From Trichomonas tenax (Eukaryota > Parabasalia > Trichomonadida > Trichomonadidae), in assembly GCA_023091735.1 (NCBI GenBank), contig JALKBU010000016.1, positions 1 to 64,000 on the forward strand: DNA of 64,000 nucleotides, written 5' to 3'. Positions within the stretch are counted from its first letter, which is position 1. Each line of letters begins with the position of its first letter. The notes under the pieces were generated by a model. The model did not search any database and was not told the origin of the DNA. It worked only from the letters and a program-made list of their open reading frames with translations. Of this stretch, positions 1 to 10,225 are shown piece after piece. The position numbers and the translations under genes are program-made.

Positions 1-147
1 GCCACTTATACCACTGGATAGACAACTATCAATATGTACATGAAAGTACTTTCAAATCGAAAAAATATTGATCAGATAAAAAGTTATGAAGGTCGCGGGA
101 CTACACCGCAGAAGGAAAAATACTGCCCATAAACAGACATTTTTTAT

Positions 148-1429
148 ATGAATTCTGCTAATCTTCAAACAATTTCTGAGACTAAAGTTCCCTCAGTGTT
201 TCTTAAACATGTCCAAGCAGAGAAAGTTATATTTGACAAGGATTTTTCAAAATTAGATCCAATTAGTGCTTTTAATAAGCTATGCATATTTCTTGATGAT
301 AATTTATGCAGCCTTAGGTATATCAAGGAATTAATTCGAATTTCATTTATCAGGAACTTCAAGAATTATGATTTTTATTTACAATTATTCAAGATGTGTA
401 AACTTTATAAAAGCAACAAGTCAAGTTCAACAGAGCAAATATTCGAACAGGCAAAAATTACAGAACAAAATCCAATGGAGAAATACATTAACATATTGGA
501 TAAATCATATTCATATGTTGATAATTAAAATATAAAATCAATCAATCAAATTTGATCATTATTAAATAACGAAATCAATAAATATCATTTCGTCATCATT
601 AGGTTATAAAATTAATCAATTTCAAATGATATTATGGACGCTTTTTGCCACGGCGTCTCAGGGCGTCCCAGCTGTAAACCATTCAAAATTAAATTCAATG
701 GTTTATGGCGTCCTCGACGAAATGTTTTTGACGTTTCGCGTCCCCAAATGAACGACAAATGCGGAAAATTTTCGATGTGTTTTCGGGGGGCGCAGCCCCC
801 GCCTATTAAAGATGAGAGTTGGTGAAGCTTAACAGCACTTGTACGAAACACAATCACTGAAGAAAGCACTTCTTGTTGGGGTTTTCGTCGGGGACGCTGA
901 AGTTCATTTGGTGACGCGAAGTCTTGAAAAAAATCGTCGGGGATGCCATAAACCATTCAATTTTGAATGGTTTACAGCGGGGACGCCCTGAGACGCTGTG
1001 GCAAACCAACATCGATATTATTTATTCTCAATTAAAATCAATCGATTTCATATGATATCAATTAATCTCATTTATTCATTATATTGATATGAAATATATC
1101 AATCTCATTTACTCAACATATTGGATATGTCATTCTCATATGAAACTCCATTATCAATCGCAATTGAAAATAGGTGCTTTGAAATTGTTCAATTTCTTGT
1201 TAAACATGGAGCAGATGTCAACTTAACTGCCACACATTAACAACATATGGTTTTCATTATAATATAGAATCGACCACTCTCTTTTGATTAACATTATGAT
1301 TTGGAATCATTCAACTTCTCATGCTTATCATTATAATTCCAATCTCCTTTGCAACTCGCTATTAACGAATCAACTCCTGAAATAATTCAATTTTTAAATC
1401 AAGATAAGCTTTCATTCTCAAATAAATAA
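148..1429 (+). pseudogene. Ankyrin-repeat family pseudogene split by an inserted element
   Basis: An open frame at 148-528 encodes 126 mostly helical residues, like the N-terminal segment that precedes ankyrin repeats in trichomonad proteins (this family link is tentative). After it come a stop at 526-528 and the foldback element at 636-1013. Ankyrin-like sequence resumes near 1138 (S-Y-E-T-P-L-S-I-A-I-E, then F-L-V-K-H-G-A-D-V-N) and again near 1345-1429 (S-P-L-Q-L-A-I-N, then I-I-Q-F-L), ending at a TAA at 1427-1429. Stops and frame changes separate the pieces, so no full protein can be made. I infer one ancestral ankyrin gene that decayed and took up an element. The first 147 bp of the window hold nothing I can assign. 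Confidence 0.6.
636..1013. mobile_element. MITE-like foldback element with ~100 bp terminal inverted repeats
   Basis: The left arm (644-753) and right arm (902-1005) are imperfect inverted copies over about 105-110 bp; both begin TTTGCCAC, then a purine, then GCGTCTCAGGGCGTCC read inward. The flanks carry an identical 8-bp sequence, GATATTAT, at 628-635 and 1014-1021, a candidate target-site duplication. The interior is much richer in G+C than the surroundings and contains a perfect GGGGGC...GCCCCC hairpin near 784-802. At about 378 bp it encodes no plausible transposase, so it would be a non-autonomous DNA element. An 8-bp duplication would fit hAT-type transposition, but the ends outside TTTGCCAC do not match well, so the exact borders and superfamily are uncertain. 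Confidence 0.75.
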
Positions 1430-1973
1430 ACACATATTTAAACTAAAGAAAGATTACTTTTAAAATGCTATACTTACACTTATTGTAATTTCCTTGAATA
1501 TATAAATCATCAATTCATGATTCCAATTTTCAATTCCTATAAAAAAGTACAGCAAGTGTTCTCAAACATATATTTTCATCAATTTTAAATGAATTAAACA
1601 TGCGCAAAATTATTGGGGAAGGTGCAGAAACTTATTTTGATTGTATACATTGCTCATTATTGGTAAAATCAAGGAAAATACCCAATGCATAAAAAGGGCT
1701 CTTCCAAAGCGATACAATTGGGCTAAAGAAACCTTAAACTGCATAGAATGATAATACGCAAACATAACAAAATAATGAAACATGTAATTCATTAATCCAG
1801 AAGTGGGACAACTTATTAAAATTGAAATTTGAGTCCCAAAAATTTGTCCACAAGTTTATGTAGTCCCGTATATGCTATGTAATAAACTTCATTGGAAAAT
1901 AAGAATTGGCAATTCGTACCTATAAAAAAATGATGTCACGTAAAGTTAAAATTACGTGTCAATTCGCCACATT
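1430..1973. other. Intergenic, no recognisable gene
   Basis: AT-rich spacer between the ankyrin pseudogene and the MON2-like gene. Open frames here are short and look like chance. The only signal I see is the initiator-like site just beyond its right end. Confidence 0.5.
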
Positions 1974-1979
1974 TCACTT
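1974..1979 (+). promoter_or_regulatory. Initiator-like site (TCACTT) before the MON2-like gene
   Basis: TCACTT lies 8 bp upstream of the ATG at 1987 and matches the trichomonad initiator (TCA, pyrimidine, T, A/T), which normally sits within about 20 bp of the start codon. It supports choosing the ATG at 1987 over the in-frame ATGs at 1930 and 1933. Confidence 0.5.
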
Positions 1980-1986
1980 TTTTCTC

Positions 1987-4900
1987 ATGCAGTTCGAATA
2001 TCTCGCTGAACTAGGGAAAGAGTACAAAAAATTCACAGGTTTTATGGTCAACGACCAGCTTAGGTTTCCAGCGAGCGAGGCAGTTACACTACTTTCCAGT
2101 GAAGATATCTGCCTTCCGATTGATGATCCAAGTTCTCCAATAATTTCAGCGTTTATCGAAATCCTAAAAAGCCCAAAAGGTCTCAAAACATCGCCTAAAC
2201 TAGTTTCAACTATGTGTACCGTTGCAAATAGCGAAATTATTCAAGGAAATGCTTTAAATGAAATATTAAAAGTCATAGAAAGCAATGCTGAAAAGATGGA
2301 AATGGAATCAGGAATAAAAATCATCCAAATGTCAACGAATTTAGCAAAATCTCACATTTTCGAATTAAAAATTTTCCAAAGCATTTTATCTCTCGTTCTC
2401 TCACTGTCGACAAATGCCAATGAATACGTTATGACCAATTCTCAAGCTGCTTTTGAGCAAATTCTGGAAACTTTTATTGATGTAATCGAAACTCAAAACG
2501 ACGAATTGAATGCAATAATTAAAATGGATATAAATGATGCGTTTCACAGTTCCGTGCAGTATAAAGAAAATAGTCCAATTACAGAAAAAGAAAAATATAT
2601 TTATGTTATTATCAACGATTTACTGAAAATTTCTAAATCAAAGCCATCAACTTGGATTACACCTCACAGATTTTCTTCAAAAATGGCTTATTCTATATTA
2701 GAAGCCATTTTTACAGAACATTCAGAATTTTTCATTTCACATTCGCCTCTTCTTTTTTTAGTTTCACGTGCATTTGAAGAATCATCATCAAATTCAATTC
2801 CTCTTTCATTTATTATCAATCTTTGCTCAAAATATATCGAATCTCTTCCAAATGAATGCTCAAATCTGTTTTCTTTTCATTTATCACAGATGAAACAAAG
2901 CCACCAGGAGCTGCTCTATTCATTACGCTTCTTTAGAGGGTTCATTCTCAAAGATCAATCGAATATCGTGAGATTTTATCAACAAGTTGATAAAAATGGA
3001 CAATTAATAACAGATTTGATTCATCGTCTTCTGACGCTGTTCGAAGAGAGAGGTGAACAGATACAAACTCTTCACGTAGGATTCTCGCAAACAAGTGATT
3101 CTCTCATCAATACAACACCAATTGATATCACTTGTTTCATCATCAAATCTCTGTTCAAAACTTCTACAACAGATCTTGTTGACATCATTTTGAAGATATG
3201 GTCGGACACATTATCAATATTAACAATTGCACTACCTCTTGCTGACCAATCCTCTTCTTATATCATCTTGCAATCGCTTCATTTCTTGATTGTTTTGACG
3301 AGCGATCTCAAACTTGATGATCCGCGCGGCTCTGCGATTTCAACAGTTGTTAATATTGCTGCCGAAGAAAAAACATATTCAGAACAACTCAGGTCAACAG
3401 CCGTTGATACAATTTCTGCAGCAATTGAAGGCAGTCCTCATGTTTTCAATGATCATTGGTCGAGAATCATCAATGCGTTGTCACTGTACAAAACCGAACT
3501 CTCAGATTTATTATTTTCGCTCCAGCTCGCTTTAGACAATATCGTTGAGCTTGAGTTAGCTCTCATCTATGTTAAGACTTCCAGCAGTGGCGACACACGT
3601 CAATGGGCTCTCGATTTCTCTTCTGCTTTACTTTTCGTTAACAGAGAAAGATTTAATGATATATGGTCAAGAATCGCATCACTGTTTTACGATGGACATG
3701 CAGACAGTGCCGACAGTCTCCTCAACCTTGTAAACGAAGTTCTCAGTGTCGACACGGAGACAACATTGTGTCCAAGTATCTATGAAGCAATGTCCGATAA
3801 ACATCTTCCAGATGAATCTCGTGAATCATTCATTTCATGTATCTATGTCATCATCTCTGAACGGAGCACATCCGTTAAGCAATCATGGCCTTATATCATT
3901 CGCAGCCTCTCTCCACTCAATTTCACTTCTCCACTGCTTGTTGAGAAAGCTTTCAGATGCCTTCAACTGTTATGCAGTGATATGCTATTTTACTTGACAG
4001 AGGAGTGCCAAGTCATCACTTTTTCACTGATATTCGATTTCGTTAAGCAAGATGCGGATATTAACATTGCTTTATCTTCACTGACATTGCTGTGGAATGC
4101 AGTATCTAATGCAAAATCAGTAGAGACATGGAAACATATTCTTTCAAAAACTGCTGATGTCATCAGTGACGAAAGACCAGATATATCACTCGCAGCAGTC
4201 AAAACACTATTTTCTCTCATTATTTCTAACGCAGTAACACTTAACGAAGAAGTGTTTGAGCATCTTACAGATCTATTCTCACAGATTCTTGATAAAATTG
4301 TTGACAGCGATGCAGCAACACAGCAATTAATGATTTACGAAACAGCGCATTGCATTCACACTCTCATTTCTAATTTCACTAAAGTTGACGAAAATTACTG
4401 GAGAACAATTCTCGCAGCGTCAGAGAGATTCATGTCGACGTGCAGAAAGAGAGATTCAGTTTGCGCTGGATTCTCTTTCTATGAGGAATTCTTTGCTGTT
4501 AAATTAAGCGAAGAGATGCACATGGCTTGTTTCGATAGTTTCGATAGATTAGCAAATTTATATATCGAAAGGGAATCTCCTAATTGCGTCATATTCGGAA
4601 GCTTTGGACGTGCAATAAGGAACATTCTTCCAACGCAAATGGAAGCAAGCAACGATGAAATGAAGAGATGGACATCTTTGTCGCATACATTGATCTTTGG
4701 ATTACATTGCAAAGATTTCCTTCCACCGACTGTTCACAAAACATTTGATGCAATAGATTTGTTGCTGCCGAACAGAGATTGCGTTACTTTCACTCTCATC
4801 AAGCACTTAGTTGAGTGTGCCGCTTATATAGAAAATGAAAGACTCACAGAAGTTTCTTTGGAGCATCTTCTTCTTATCTGCGAATCGAAGATTACAGAAA

Positions 4901-5466
4901 GTCAGTTGCCAACAGTCTTCGATATTTGCCAGCCCTTGTTTTCACTGCAGCACGCTTCTTGCTTATTATTGCACTTCATCGACAGAGATATCGATATTCA
5001 TGGTTGCAATGTTGAATTATTTTCTCGTTCATTGATTGAAATTGCTAAGAGTGAGTCATCGATTGCACAAAGAGCCTGCGACAATGTTCTTAAGATCCTT
5101 AAGTTCACAGGAATAGACACAAAGCTTTTATTCTTAGAAGTAGCAAAATCACGTCTCACGACATTAACTGAAATCTGGAGGAGATTTGTTGACCCAAGAA
5201 GTGAAGAATATGATGCAGAAACGGCCAAACAGATCGGAACAGCATTAATTAACAACATTGGAGGAACTTTGAGGCAATGCTCAGACGACGAAGAAATCAT
5301 TCACGCGCTTTCATTCATTGCTTCTGCAAAAATTGATGATTCATTTAAGCAATCGCATGTTATGCTTTTGATGCCATTCCTTGCTGACCTCGTTTTGCAC
5401 CCAAGCACCGATGTTAGATTGAAGATTAGAGAAGTACTGCTTTGCCTTGTTGAAGAACAAAAATAA
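1987..5466 (+). CDS. MON2-like DCB/HUS alpha-solenoid protein
   Basis: Predicted 1159-residue, almost entirely helical protein without membrane segments. The first ~170 residues resemble the DCB domain of MON2/Sec7-type Arf regulators: a helix pair, then a stretch around E-L-K-I-F-Q with hydrophobic spacing, then A-A-F-E-Q-I-L-E-T-F. A later segment (F-Y-Q-Q-V-D-K-N-G-Q followed by a leucine-rich helix) sits where the HUS box would be. Members act at Golgi and endosome membranes in protein sorting. No Sec7 catalytic motif is visible, which fits MON2 rather than an Arf exchange factor. It is shorter than animal MON2 (about 1700 residues). The frame is open from 1906, but the ATG at 1987 follows an initiator-like site. 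The alternative is a generic HEAT-repeat or importin-like protein. Confidence 0.5.
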   Translation: MQFEYLAELGKEYKKFTGFMVNDQLRFPASEAVTLLSSEDICLPIDDPSSPIISAFIEILKSPKGLKTSPKLVSTMCTVANSEIIQGNALNEILKVIESNAEKMEMESGIKIIQMSTNLAKSHIFELKIFQSILSLVLSLSTNANEYVMTNSQAAFEQILETFIDVIETQNDELNAIIKMDINDAFHSSVQYKENSPITEKEKYIYVIINDLLKISKSKPSTWITPHRFSSKMAYSILEAIFTEHSEFFISHSPLLFLVSRAFEESSSNSIPLSFIINLCSKYIESLPNECSNLFSFHLSQMKQSHQELLYSLRFFRGFILKDQSNIVRFYQQVDKNGQLITDLIHRLLTLFEERGEQIQTLHVGFSQTSDSLINTTPIDITCFIIKSLFKTSTTDLVDIILKIWSDTLSILTIALPLADQSSSYIILQSLHFLIVLTSDLKLDDPRGSAISTVVNIAAEEKTYSEQLRSTAVDTISAAIEGSPHVFNDHWSRIINALSLYKTELSDLLFSLQLALDNIVELELALIYVKTSSSGDTRQWALDFSSALLFVNRERFNDIWSRIASLFYDGHADSADSLLNLVNEVLSVDTETTLCPSIYEAMSDKHLPDESRESFISCIYVIISERSTSVKQSWPYIIRSLSPLNFTSPLLVEKAFRCLQLLCSDMLFYLTEECQVITFSLIFDFVKQDADINIALSSLTLLWNAVSNAKSVETWKHILSKTADVISDERPDISLAAVKTLFSLIISNAVTLNEEVFEHLTDLFSQILDKIVDSDAATQQLMIYETAHCIHTLISNFTKVDENYWRTILAASERFMSTCRKRDSVCAGFSFYEEFFAVKLSEEMHMACFDSFDRLANLYIERESPNCVIFGSFGRAIRNILPTQMEASNDEMKRWTSLSHTLIFGLHCKDFLPPTVHKTFDAIDLLLPNRDCVTFTLIKHLVECAAYIENERLTEVSLEHLLLICESKITESQLPTVFDICQPLFSLQHASCLLLHFIDRDIDIHGCNVELFSRSLIEIAKSESSIAQRACDNVLKILKFTGIDTKLLFLEVAKSRLTTLTEIWRRFVDPRSEEYDAETAKQIGTALINNIGGTLRQCSDDEEIIHALSFIASAKIDDSFKQSHVMLLMPFLADLVLHPSTDVRLKIREVLLCLVEEQK

Positions 5467-5572
5467 CAATATATTGGGACATCGTCTCGATGTATTTTTT
5501 TTTTAATTTTTGTATTATATAATAAAGTTTATTGTATTGATTAAACATATTTATTTAAATATACAAACAAAT

Positions 5573-7483
5573 TTAACAAATTTGAGCAATGAGTTCGTAT
5601 TCTTCTGCATTGTCAAGCATTTTTGAAATGAAATCATTCCAATTATTCATCTTGTTGAGATTTTCGATCGTTTTTGATGAATTTTGGAGCTCTTCAGCAG
5701 TTTTACGAATGTCGCTGTTTAAGTTAATTAAATATTCAATGAATTTGTTGATCATATCAAATCTCTTCTTCTTAGAGTCTTCATCTTTCGATTTCTGTGA
5801 ATAAATCTTTGTTTTCTCTGCAATCGAGTTTTCGAGTTTATTAATTCTCGATTGTTTCAAACTCAATGTAGTTTCAAGCTTCGATATTTCAGTCTTTAGA
5901 TTGCTAACACTTTTTGCATGGCTTTTCATAAATGATGAAGCAATTGTCGATGTTCTGCGGTATTCTGCGCTGATGAATGTGTTTCTTAATTCCTCGGTTT
6001 TAATTTGTGTTGAAAGAGTTTTATTTGAGTCCAACACAAAGCTGAGCTTTGATTTATATCCATCAATGAATATTGTCTGTCTTCTTGTTGTCTCTTGAAT
6101 ATCTTTATCATCAGTATTGAGTTTAACTGATTTTGCAGCTTTGTATTCATTGATTATAACTTTTTCATCTTTGTGTGCGTTATTTATACTTTCTTTCAGT
6201 TTCTTGTATTCATCAGTCATTGATTGCATAGTTTTTGTATAATTCTCATTTTCAGCATTCATTTTGTCGACTTCTTTTTGCGCTTCTTTGAGATTTTCGA
6301 TACTTTTATCAACTTCGATTTTGACGACTTGAAGTTCTTGATCGATTTTATCCAAATCTTGTTTAAGGTCAATCTCGCTCTCTTGTGACTTTTCTATAAT
6401 GGACTCTGCTTCGAACTGCTCCACATCTGTCTTTTTTTGGAGTTCACGCGTTGTCTTTAGTTCTGTTTCAACTTCATTCGTTCGATCTTTCGCTCTTTTG
6501 TTCGTCATTTCGATATTTTTGTAAAATTCGATTCGCGAGCGAATTGTTTCGTGATAATTCTTCTTTTCTTCGATCACTTGGTTGTACTCTTTGGTTTGCG
6601 CATCATCTATTTTGCGTTTCTCTTCAAGAAGCGAATTTATCTTATTTAATTTTGCATCTGTTGACGAAATCTTGCTTTGGATATTAAGAATTTTATTTTC
6701 TCGATGCTTATAAGTTCTTTGCATATCAAACTGCAGTTTTTCGATCATATGAGATCTTTCTTGATATTTCGATATTTTCCCACGAGTTTGCGTAATAAGT
6801 GTGTTATATTCATTATTTTTGGTGAGTATTTGATTCTGCCGCTGTGATAATTGTTGTCTTAATGATTCTTTCTGTGATTTTAGTGAATTAATATTATTTT
6901 GTATTGAATCAACATAAGTTGTCTGTTTTTGTATTTTCTGTGTCAGCGGCTGTATATCTGTTTGCAAAGATGTGATTTCTTTATTATAAGTTTCGAATGT
7001 TTTATTATCAGCAGGTTCTTCTTCTTTTGTGGGGTTTGATTGTGAAGATTCAATAAATTTTGTATGTTTTTCTAATTCCGTTGTATTTAGTTCGTGTTGC
7101 TTTTTTATTTGTTCAAAAACTTGATTATTCGTTTCAATTGTTTCTGCATTGTTTTTATTTTGTTCTAAAATCATTTCATATTCCTGTGTGAGGTCTTTGT
7201 CATATTCCTCGAGTTCTTTTAACTGTTCTGCGTATTCGTTATTAAAATTTTCTTTTTCTTTCTTTAATTGTGTATCGATGTTTATCAAATTTGACGCGTA
7301 TATGTTTAGAGTTCCTGTTCTTTGTTTGATTTCTTCAACTTGAATTTTACATTTCGCTGCAAATTGCCTCAAAGTTGATTCTTTTGCGTTGATTTCAGAG
7401 ATACGAGCTGAGATGTCATCGGGGACGTTATCGAGACTCTTTTGGACAGCTTCATACTCATTCATTTCCTCATTAAAATTCAT
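5573..7483 (-). CDS. Coiled-coil protein, 636 residues
   Basis: Nearly the whole chain is predicted coiled coil rich in Lys, Glu, Gln and Asn, with few prolines, no membrane segment and no catalytic motif. The open frame reaches 7525 only through a TTG; the first ATG is at 7483 (M-N-F-N-E-E-M). Long coiled coils of this kind are common among trichomonad flagellar and cytoskeletal proteins, and axonemal ruler or linker proteins have similar architecture, but I recognise no family. It ends 107 bp from the convergent MON2-like gene. An element of the TTTACATGACA type lies about 195 bp upstream (7678-7688). Confidence 0.75.
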   Translation of the reverse strand: MNFNEEMNEYEAVQKSLDNVPDDISARISEINAKESTLRQFAAKCKIQVEEIKQRTGTLNIYASNLINIDTQLKKEKENFNNEYAEQLKELEEYDKDLTQEYEMILEQNKNNAETIETNNQVFEQIKKQHELNTTELEKHTKFIESSQSNPTKEEEPADNKTFETYNKEITSLQTDIQPLTQKIQKQTTYVDSIQNNINSLKSQKESLRQQLSQRQNQILTKNNEYNTLITQTRGKISKYQERSHMIEKLQFDMQRTYKHRENKILNIQSKISSTDAKLNKINSLLEEKRKIDDAQTKEYNQVIEEKKNYHETIRSRIEFYKNIEMTNKRAKDRTNEVETELKTTRELQKKTDVEQFEAESIIEKSQESEIDLKQDLDKIDQELQVVKIEVDKSIENLKEAQKEVDKMNAENENYTKTMQSMTDEYKKLKESINNAHKDEKVIINEYKAAKSVKLNTDDKDIQETTRRQTIFIDGYKSKLSFVLDSNKTLSTQIKTEELRNTFISAEYRRTSTIASSFMKSHAKSVSNLKTEISKLETTLSLKQSRINKLENSIAEKTKIYSQKSKDEDSKKKRFDMINKFIEYLINLNSDIRKTAEELQNSSKTIENLNKMNNWNDFISKMLDNAEEYELIAQIC

Positions 7484-7940
7484 TTCGAAAAAGTTTGAAA
7501 AATAAACGTCTTTTTTCGATATCAAACAATATCAATGGAATTTCATTTGCTGCAATAGGAAAAGCCTATTGTTGCAGAATCAAGATATTTCAATTGCTCA
7601 ATTCTCAAAATCACTCTTGTAAAGCAACATCATGAGTGTCGGACAAAAGTGTACTATCGTCTTTTGACATTTGACATTTTACATGACAAGTTATTCCTTC
7701 AATCATTGCAATTTAGCGATTAGGTCATGTTACCAAAATTTTATACTTGCAAAACATAACCAGTGCGTTATGATCAATGAGCAGCAACAAATACAGCTCA
7801 TTGATCTGGTTTAGTATATCAATTCAATAATGATATCAACAAATCATTGTCATAAAATAAATGATTTTCATGGAACTTAGTGATATTATTTAAAAAAAAA
7901 AACAATACAAACAATACAAAAAAATTAAACAAACAAAAAA
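7484..7940. other. Intergenic with one TTTACATGACA element
   Basis: About 450 bp between two minus-strand genes. It holds TTTACATGACA at 7678-7688, poly-A tracts near the 3' end of the kinase gene, and no plausible reading frame. Confidence 0.5.
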
Positions 7941-9329
7941 TTAATCTTGAGGACGAAGTTCAGGAAGCATTGATTGAGGCTTTTGCACTTTCTTTATCTC
8001 CTTCATGTTTAGCCATGGGTGCTGCAAAAGCTGAGAAGCTGTTGTTCGCGCAATTGGGTCCCAAGTGAGGCACCTGGCAATGAAATCTTCGTAGACGGGA
8101 TCATTGATCTTCAGGGCCTTCGCGAGATGCAATGATCCAGGTTTTCTGTTTCGTATAGATCTGCTCTGTTTTAATTTATAATTTTCATCAAAGAACTCGC
8201 TGCGGCGCTTTCCCTGCTTCACGAGACCTGCGTTTGGATGACCGAGGACTTCAGATATCATTGAAAGTTGATCAAGTTCATTTTCGCCTGGAAACAGAGG
8301 CTTTCCGAGAAGCAATTCGACAACAATCAAAGCAAAGCTCCAGATATCCATTGGAGGTCCATATTTCACTCCTATCATGACTTCTGGTGCTCTATAGAAG
8401 CGGCTCTGAATGTATTCATACTTCTGGTGCCCGTAGAAGCAGGAACTGCCGAAATCAATCAATTTACAATGTGATTTGTTATCTTGACAAACTAAAACGT
8501 TTTCTGGTTTCAAATCACAGTGAACGATTCCGAGCCTGTGGCACTGCTCTATGCCGTGAAGCATTTCAATCGCATATTGCTTAACTAATTTCACAGGAAG
8601 AGGGCGATATCCGTTAGCTTGAGAAATTTCGTAAAGATTCTTACCAAGGATCTCATAAGTGATACAAATGTGGGATCTGAAAATGAAAAAGTCAAACGCA
8701 CGAACAATAAAGGCAGAATTTGATTTATTAAGTTTGGCGAGAATTTTTGCTTCAATTTGACCTTGCACATGCATTTGGTCTGTACTCACGATGACTTTTA
8801 CCGCGACTTTTTTCTTCGCTTTGTGATCATAGCATTGCAAAACTTGTCCAAAGGCTCCTGCGCCAAAAGAAGACAATATTTCGAATCTATATGCTAAGTG
8901 GTCTCCGTTGATTATCTTATAATTGTCGTTTGAGTCATCAAAACCAATATTATGTTTATCATTTTTGTTTGGTTGGATTTTTCGACTTCGTTGACCCAAG
9001 AAAAAGATTTCCGGGAACTGACTGATCTCCGTTCGTTCGAAATTTGTAAGCAAAGGCGAATAATTTTGAACGGCGTCCTGTGGCGAAATCGGTCCGTTTG
9101 GTATAACGGGGCTTAAAACGGAATTTCCCGATCGCGCAGACACGGGTACGGCCTTCTTGAAGCGTGGGTTCTGCGTATTCGGCTGATTTCTCGTTGTTTG
9201 CGGAACTTGGTCCGGCTCGACGACTTTCTGCTGCTGGACGTGCCTCCTCCGCGGCGGTTTGTCAACTGGAGGCGGCTGACCTGGAATTGCCGGATAATGT
9301 CTCACATTATGCGCAATAACTCCAAGCAT
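7941..9329 (-). CDS. DYRK-family dual-specificity protein kinase
   Basis: A 462-residue kinase with a basic, proline-rich N-terminal ~125 residues and a catalytic domain at about 150-441. Visible motifs: glycine loop GAGAFGQV (156-163), the catalytic lysine in VAVK (178), HCDLKPEN (270-277), DFG (292-294), and YEYIQSRFYRAPEV with Tyr306 at the position DYRKs autophosphorylate. The stretch just before the domain (about 130-147, D-N-Y-K-I-I-N-G-D-H-L-A-Y-R) matches the DH box typical of DYRK2/3/4 and Pom1-like kinases, so I place it in that subgroup. All catalytic residues are present, so it should be active. DYRKs phosphorylate Ser/Thr substrates in cell-cycle, polarity and stress control; the target here is unknown. 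TTTACATGTCA lies 50 bp upstream. Confidence 0.93.
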   Translation of the reverse strand: MLGVIAHNVRHYPAIPGQPPPVDKPPRRRHVQQQKVVEPDQVPQTTRNQPNTQNPRFKKAVPVSARSGNSVLSPVIPNGPISPQDAVQNYSPLLTNFERTEISQFPEIFFLGQRSRKIQPNKNDKHNIGFDDSNDNYKIINGDHLAYRFEILSSFGAGAFGQVLQCYDHKAKKKVAVKVIVSTDQMHVQGQIEAKILAKLNKSNSAFIVRAFDFFIFRSHICITYEILGKNLYEISQANGYRPLPVKLVKQYAIEMLHGIEQCHRLGIVHCDLKPENVLVCQDNKSHCKLIDFGSSCFYGHQKYEYIQSRFYRAPEVMIGVKYGPPMDIWSFALIVVELLLGKPLFPGENELDQLSMISEVLGHPNAGLVKQGKRRSEFFDENYKLKQSRSIRNRKPGSLHLAKALKINDPVYEDFIARCLTWDPIARTTASQLLQHPWLNMKEIKKVQKPQSMLPELRPQD

Positions 9330-9378
9330 TTAAATTTAATTAATTGACAAAATCTTTGTCAGACAACATTTTTATATA

Positions 9379-9389
9379 TTTACATGTCA
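9379..9389. promoter_or_regulatory. TTTACATGTCA element 5' of the kinase gene
   Basis: One exact copy of the recurring near-palindromic element, 50 bp upstream of the start at 9329. Its regulatory role is inferred from recurrence only. Confidence 0.4.
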
Positions 9390-9681
9390 TTTTATTTCAA
9401 CAGCACAAAACAGGTTTTTGCCTACGATGCTCCAAATAGGAGGCTAAGATTCTTGCTTTTACAAAGTCGATAATATATACTTTGCTAAGCAACAATGCAT
9501 GTGAGTTGAGCAACAATGATTAGAGTTTAATCATAAAAGTAGAAAATATGAGAAAGCTAAAAAGGAGGGAGAGAAGGAAATAAATCAGTACAGTTTTGAT
9601 CTAGCGATTTCTCTTCGGAGACCTTGGAAATTTTTTAAAAAGTTCCCTCCACACTCCCATTTGGAGCACCACACTGAATAC
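9390..9681. other. Intergenic upstream of the kinase gene
   Basis: AT-rich spacer between the kinase promoter and the ankyrin pseudogene. I see no reading frame or repeat worth calling. Confidence 0.45.
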
Positions 9682-10225
9682 TTATATGGATGCGCCGTGC
9701 TTGAGGAGCAGATTTTTGATTTCCTGATTTTTAGCAAGAGAAAGAGGAGTCATTCCATTATAAATTCTGGACATCTATTCCAGGAATTGTCAACAAGAAC
9801 TCACAAGCATCAGGTTGCCAGCATTGTGCAGCTTAGTGTATTGTTGCTATTTTTGAGCAATTTGAACAGTTCACATTACTTTTTGGAAGCCGAGTTATAT
9901 ACGTCAGAGCTTCGAGATCTCTAATTCTGGAAAATTTGAGTAATGCAATCATAGTTTTATTATCACTGTAGTCTGCACCTGCTTCAATAAGCATTTTAAC
10001 TAATCGAAAATTATATTCATCTGCCGCATATTCAAATAATGTTTTTTCAAACGTGGTAATTTTGTAAAGATTGTTTTTAACACAGTATTCAATTGCAAGT
10101 TTACAATTATTAAAAATATCGTAGATTTCACGCAACACTTCAAAGCTGACCTCAGAACATTTAAGATGTTTCAACGATTCAATGATCTCAGACTCACTTT
10201 CATCCGGAGTCGTCCTATTACTCAT
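9682..10225 (-). pseudogene. Short ankyrin-repeat gene, broken by one stop and one frameshift
   Basis: The frame from 10225 encodes 130 residues (helical N-terminus, then L-F-E-Y-A-A-D and M-L-I-E-A-G-A-D-Y typical of ankyrin repeats) and stops with TAA at 9833. Reading through in the same frame continues the repeat (A-A-Q-C-W-Q-P-D-A-C-E-F-L-L, then P-G-I-D-V). Near 9790 the frame shifts and the last repeat follows (Y-N-G-M-T-P-L-S-L-A, then L-L-L-K-H-G-A-S-I), ending at 9682. One nonsense change and one indel therefore separate it from a complete protein of roughly 180 residues. The decay is recent, or one of the two is a sequencing error. Confidence 0.7.

Noticed and set aside
784..802. 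GGGGGC...GCCCCC hairpin as a transcription terminator
   Set aside because: It is inside the mobile element; bacterial-type terminators are not expected in a nuclear trichomonad gene.
612..956. Open frames on both strands within 612-956
   Set aside because: They lie within the inverted repeats of the foldback element, mirror each other and match no family.
1906..1986. N-terminal extension of the MON2-like protein from the TTG at 1906
   Set aside because: No ATG at 1906; the initiator-like TCACTT lies between the extension and the ATG at 1987.
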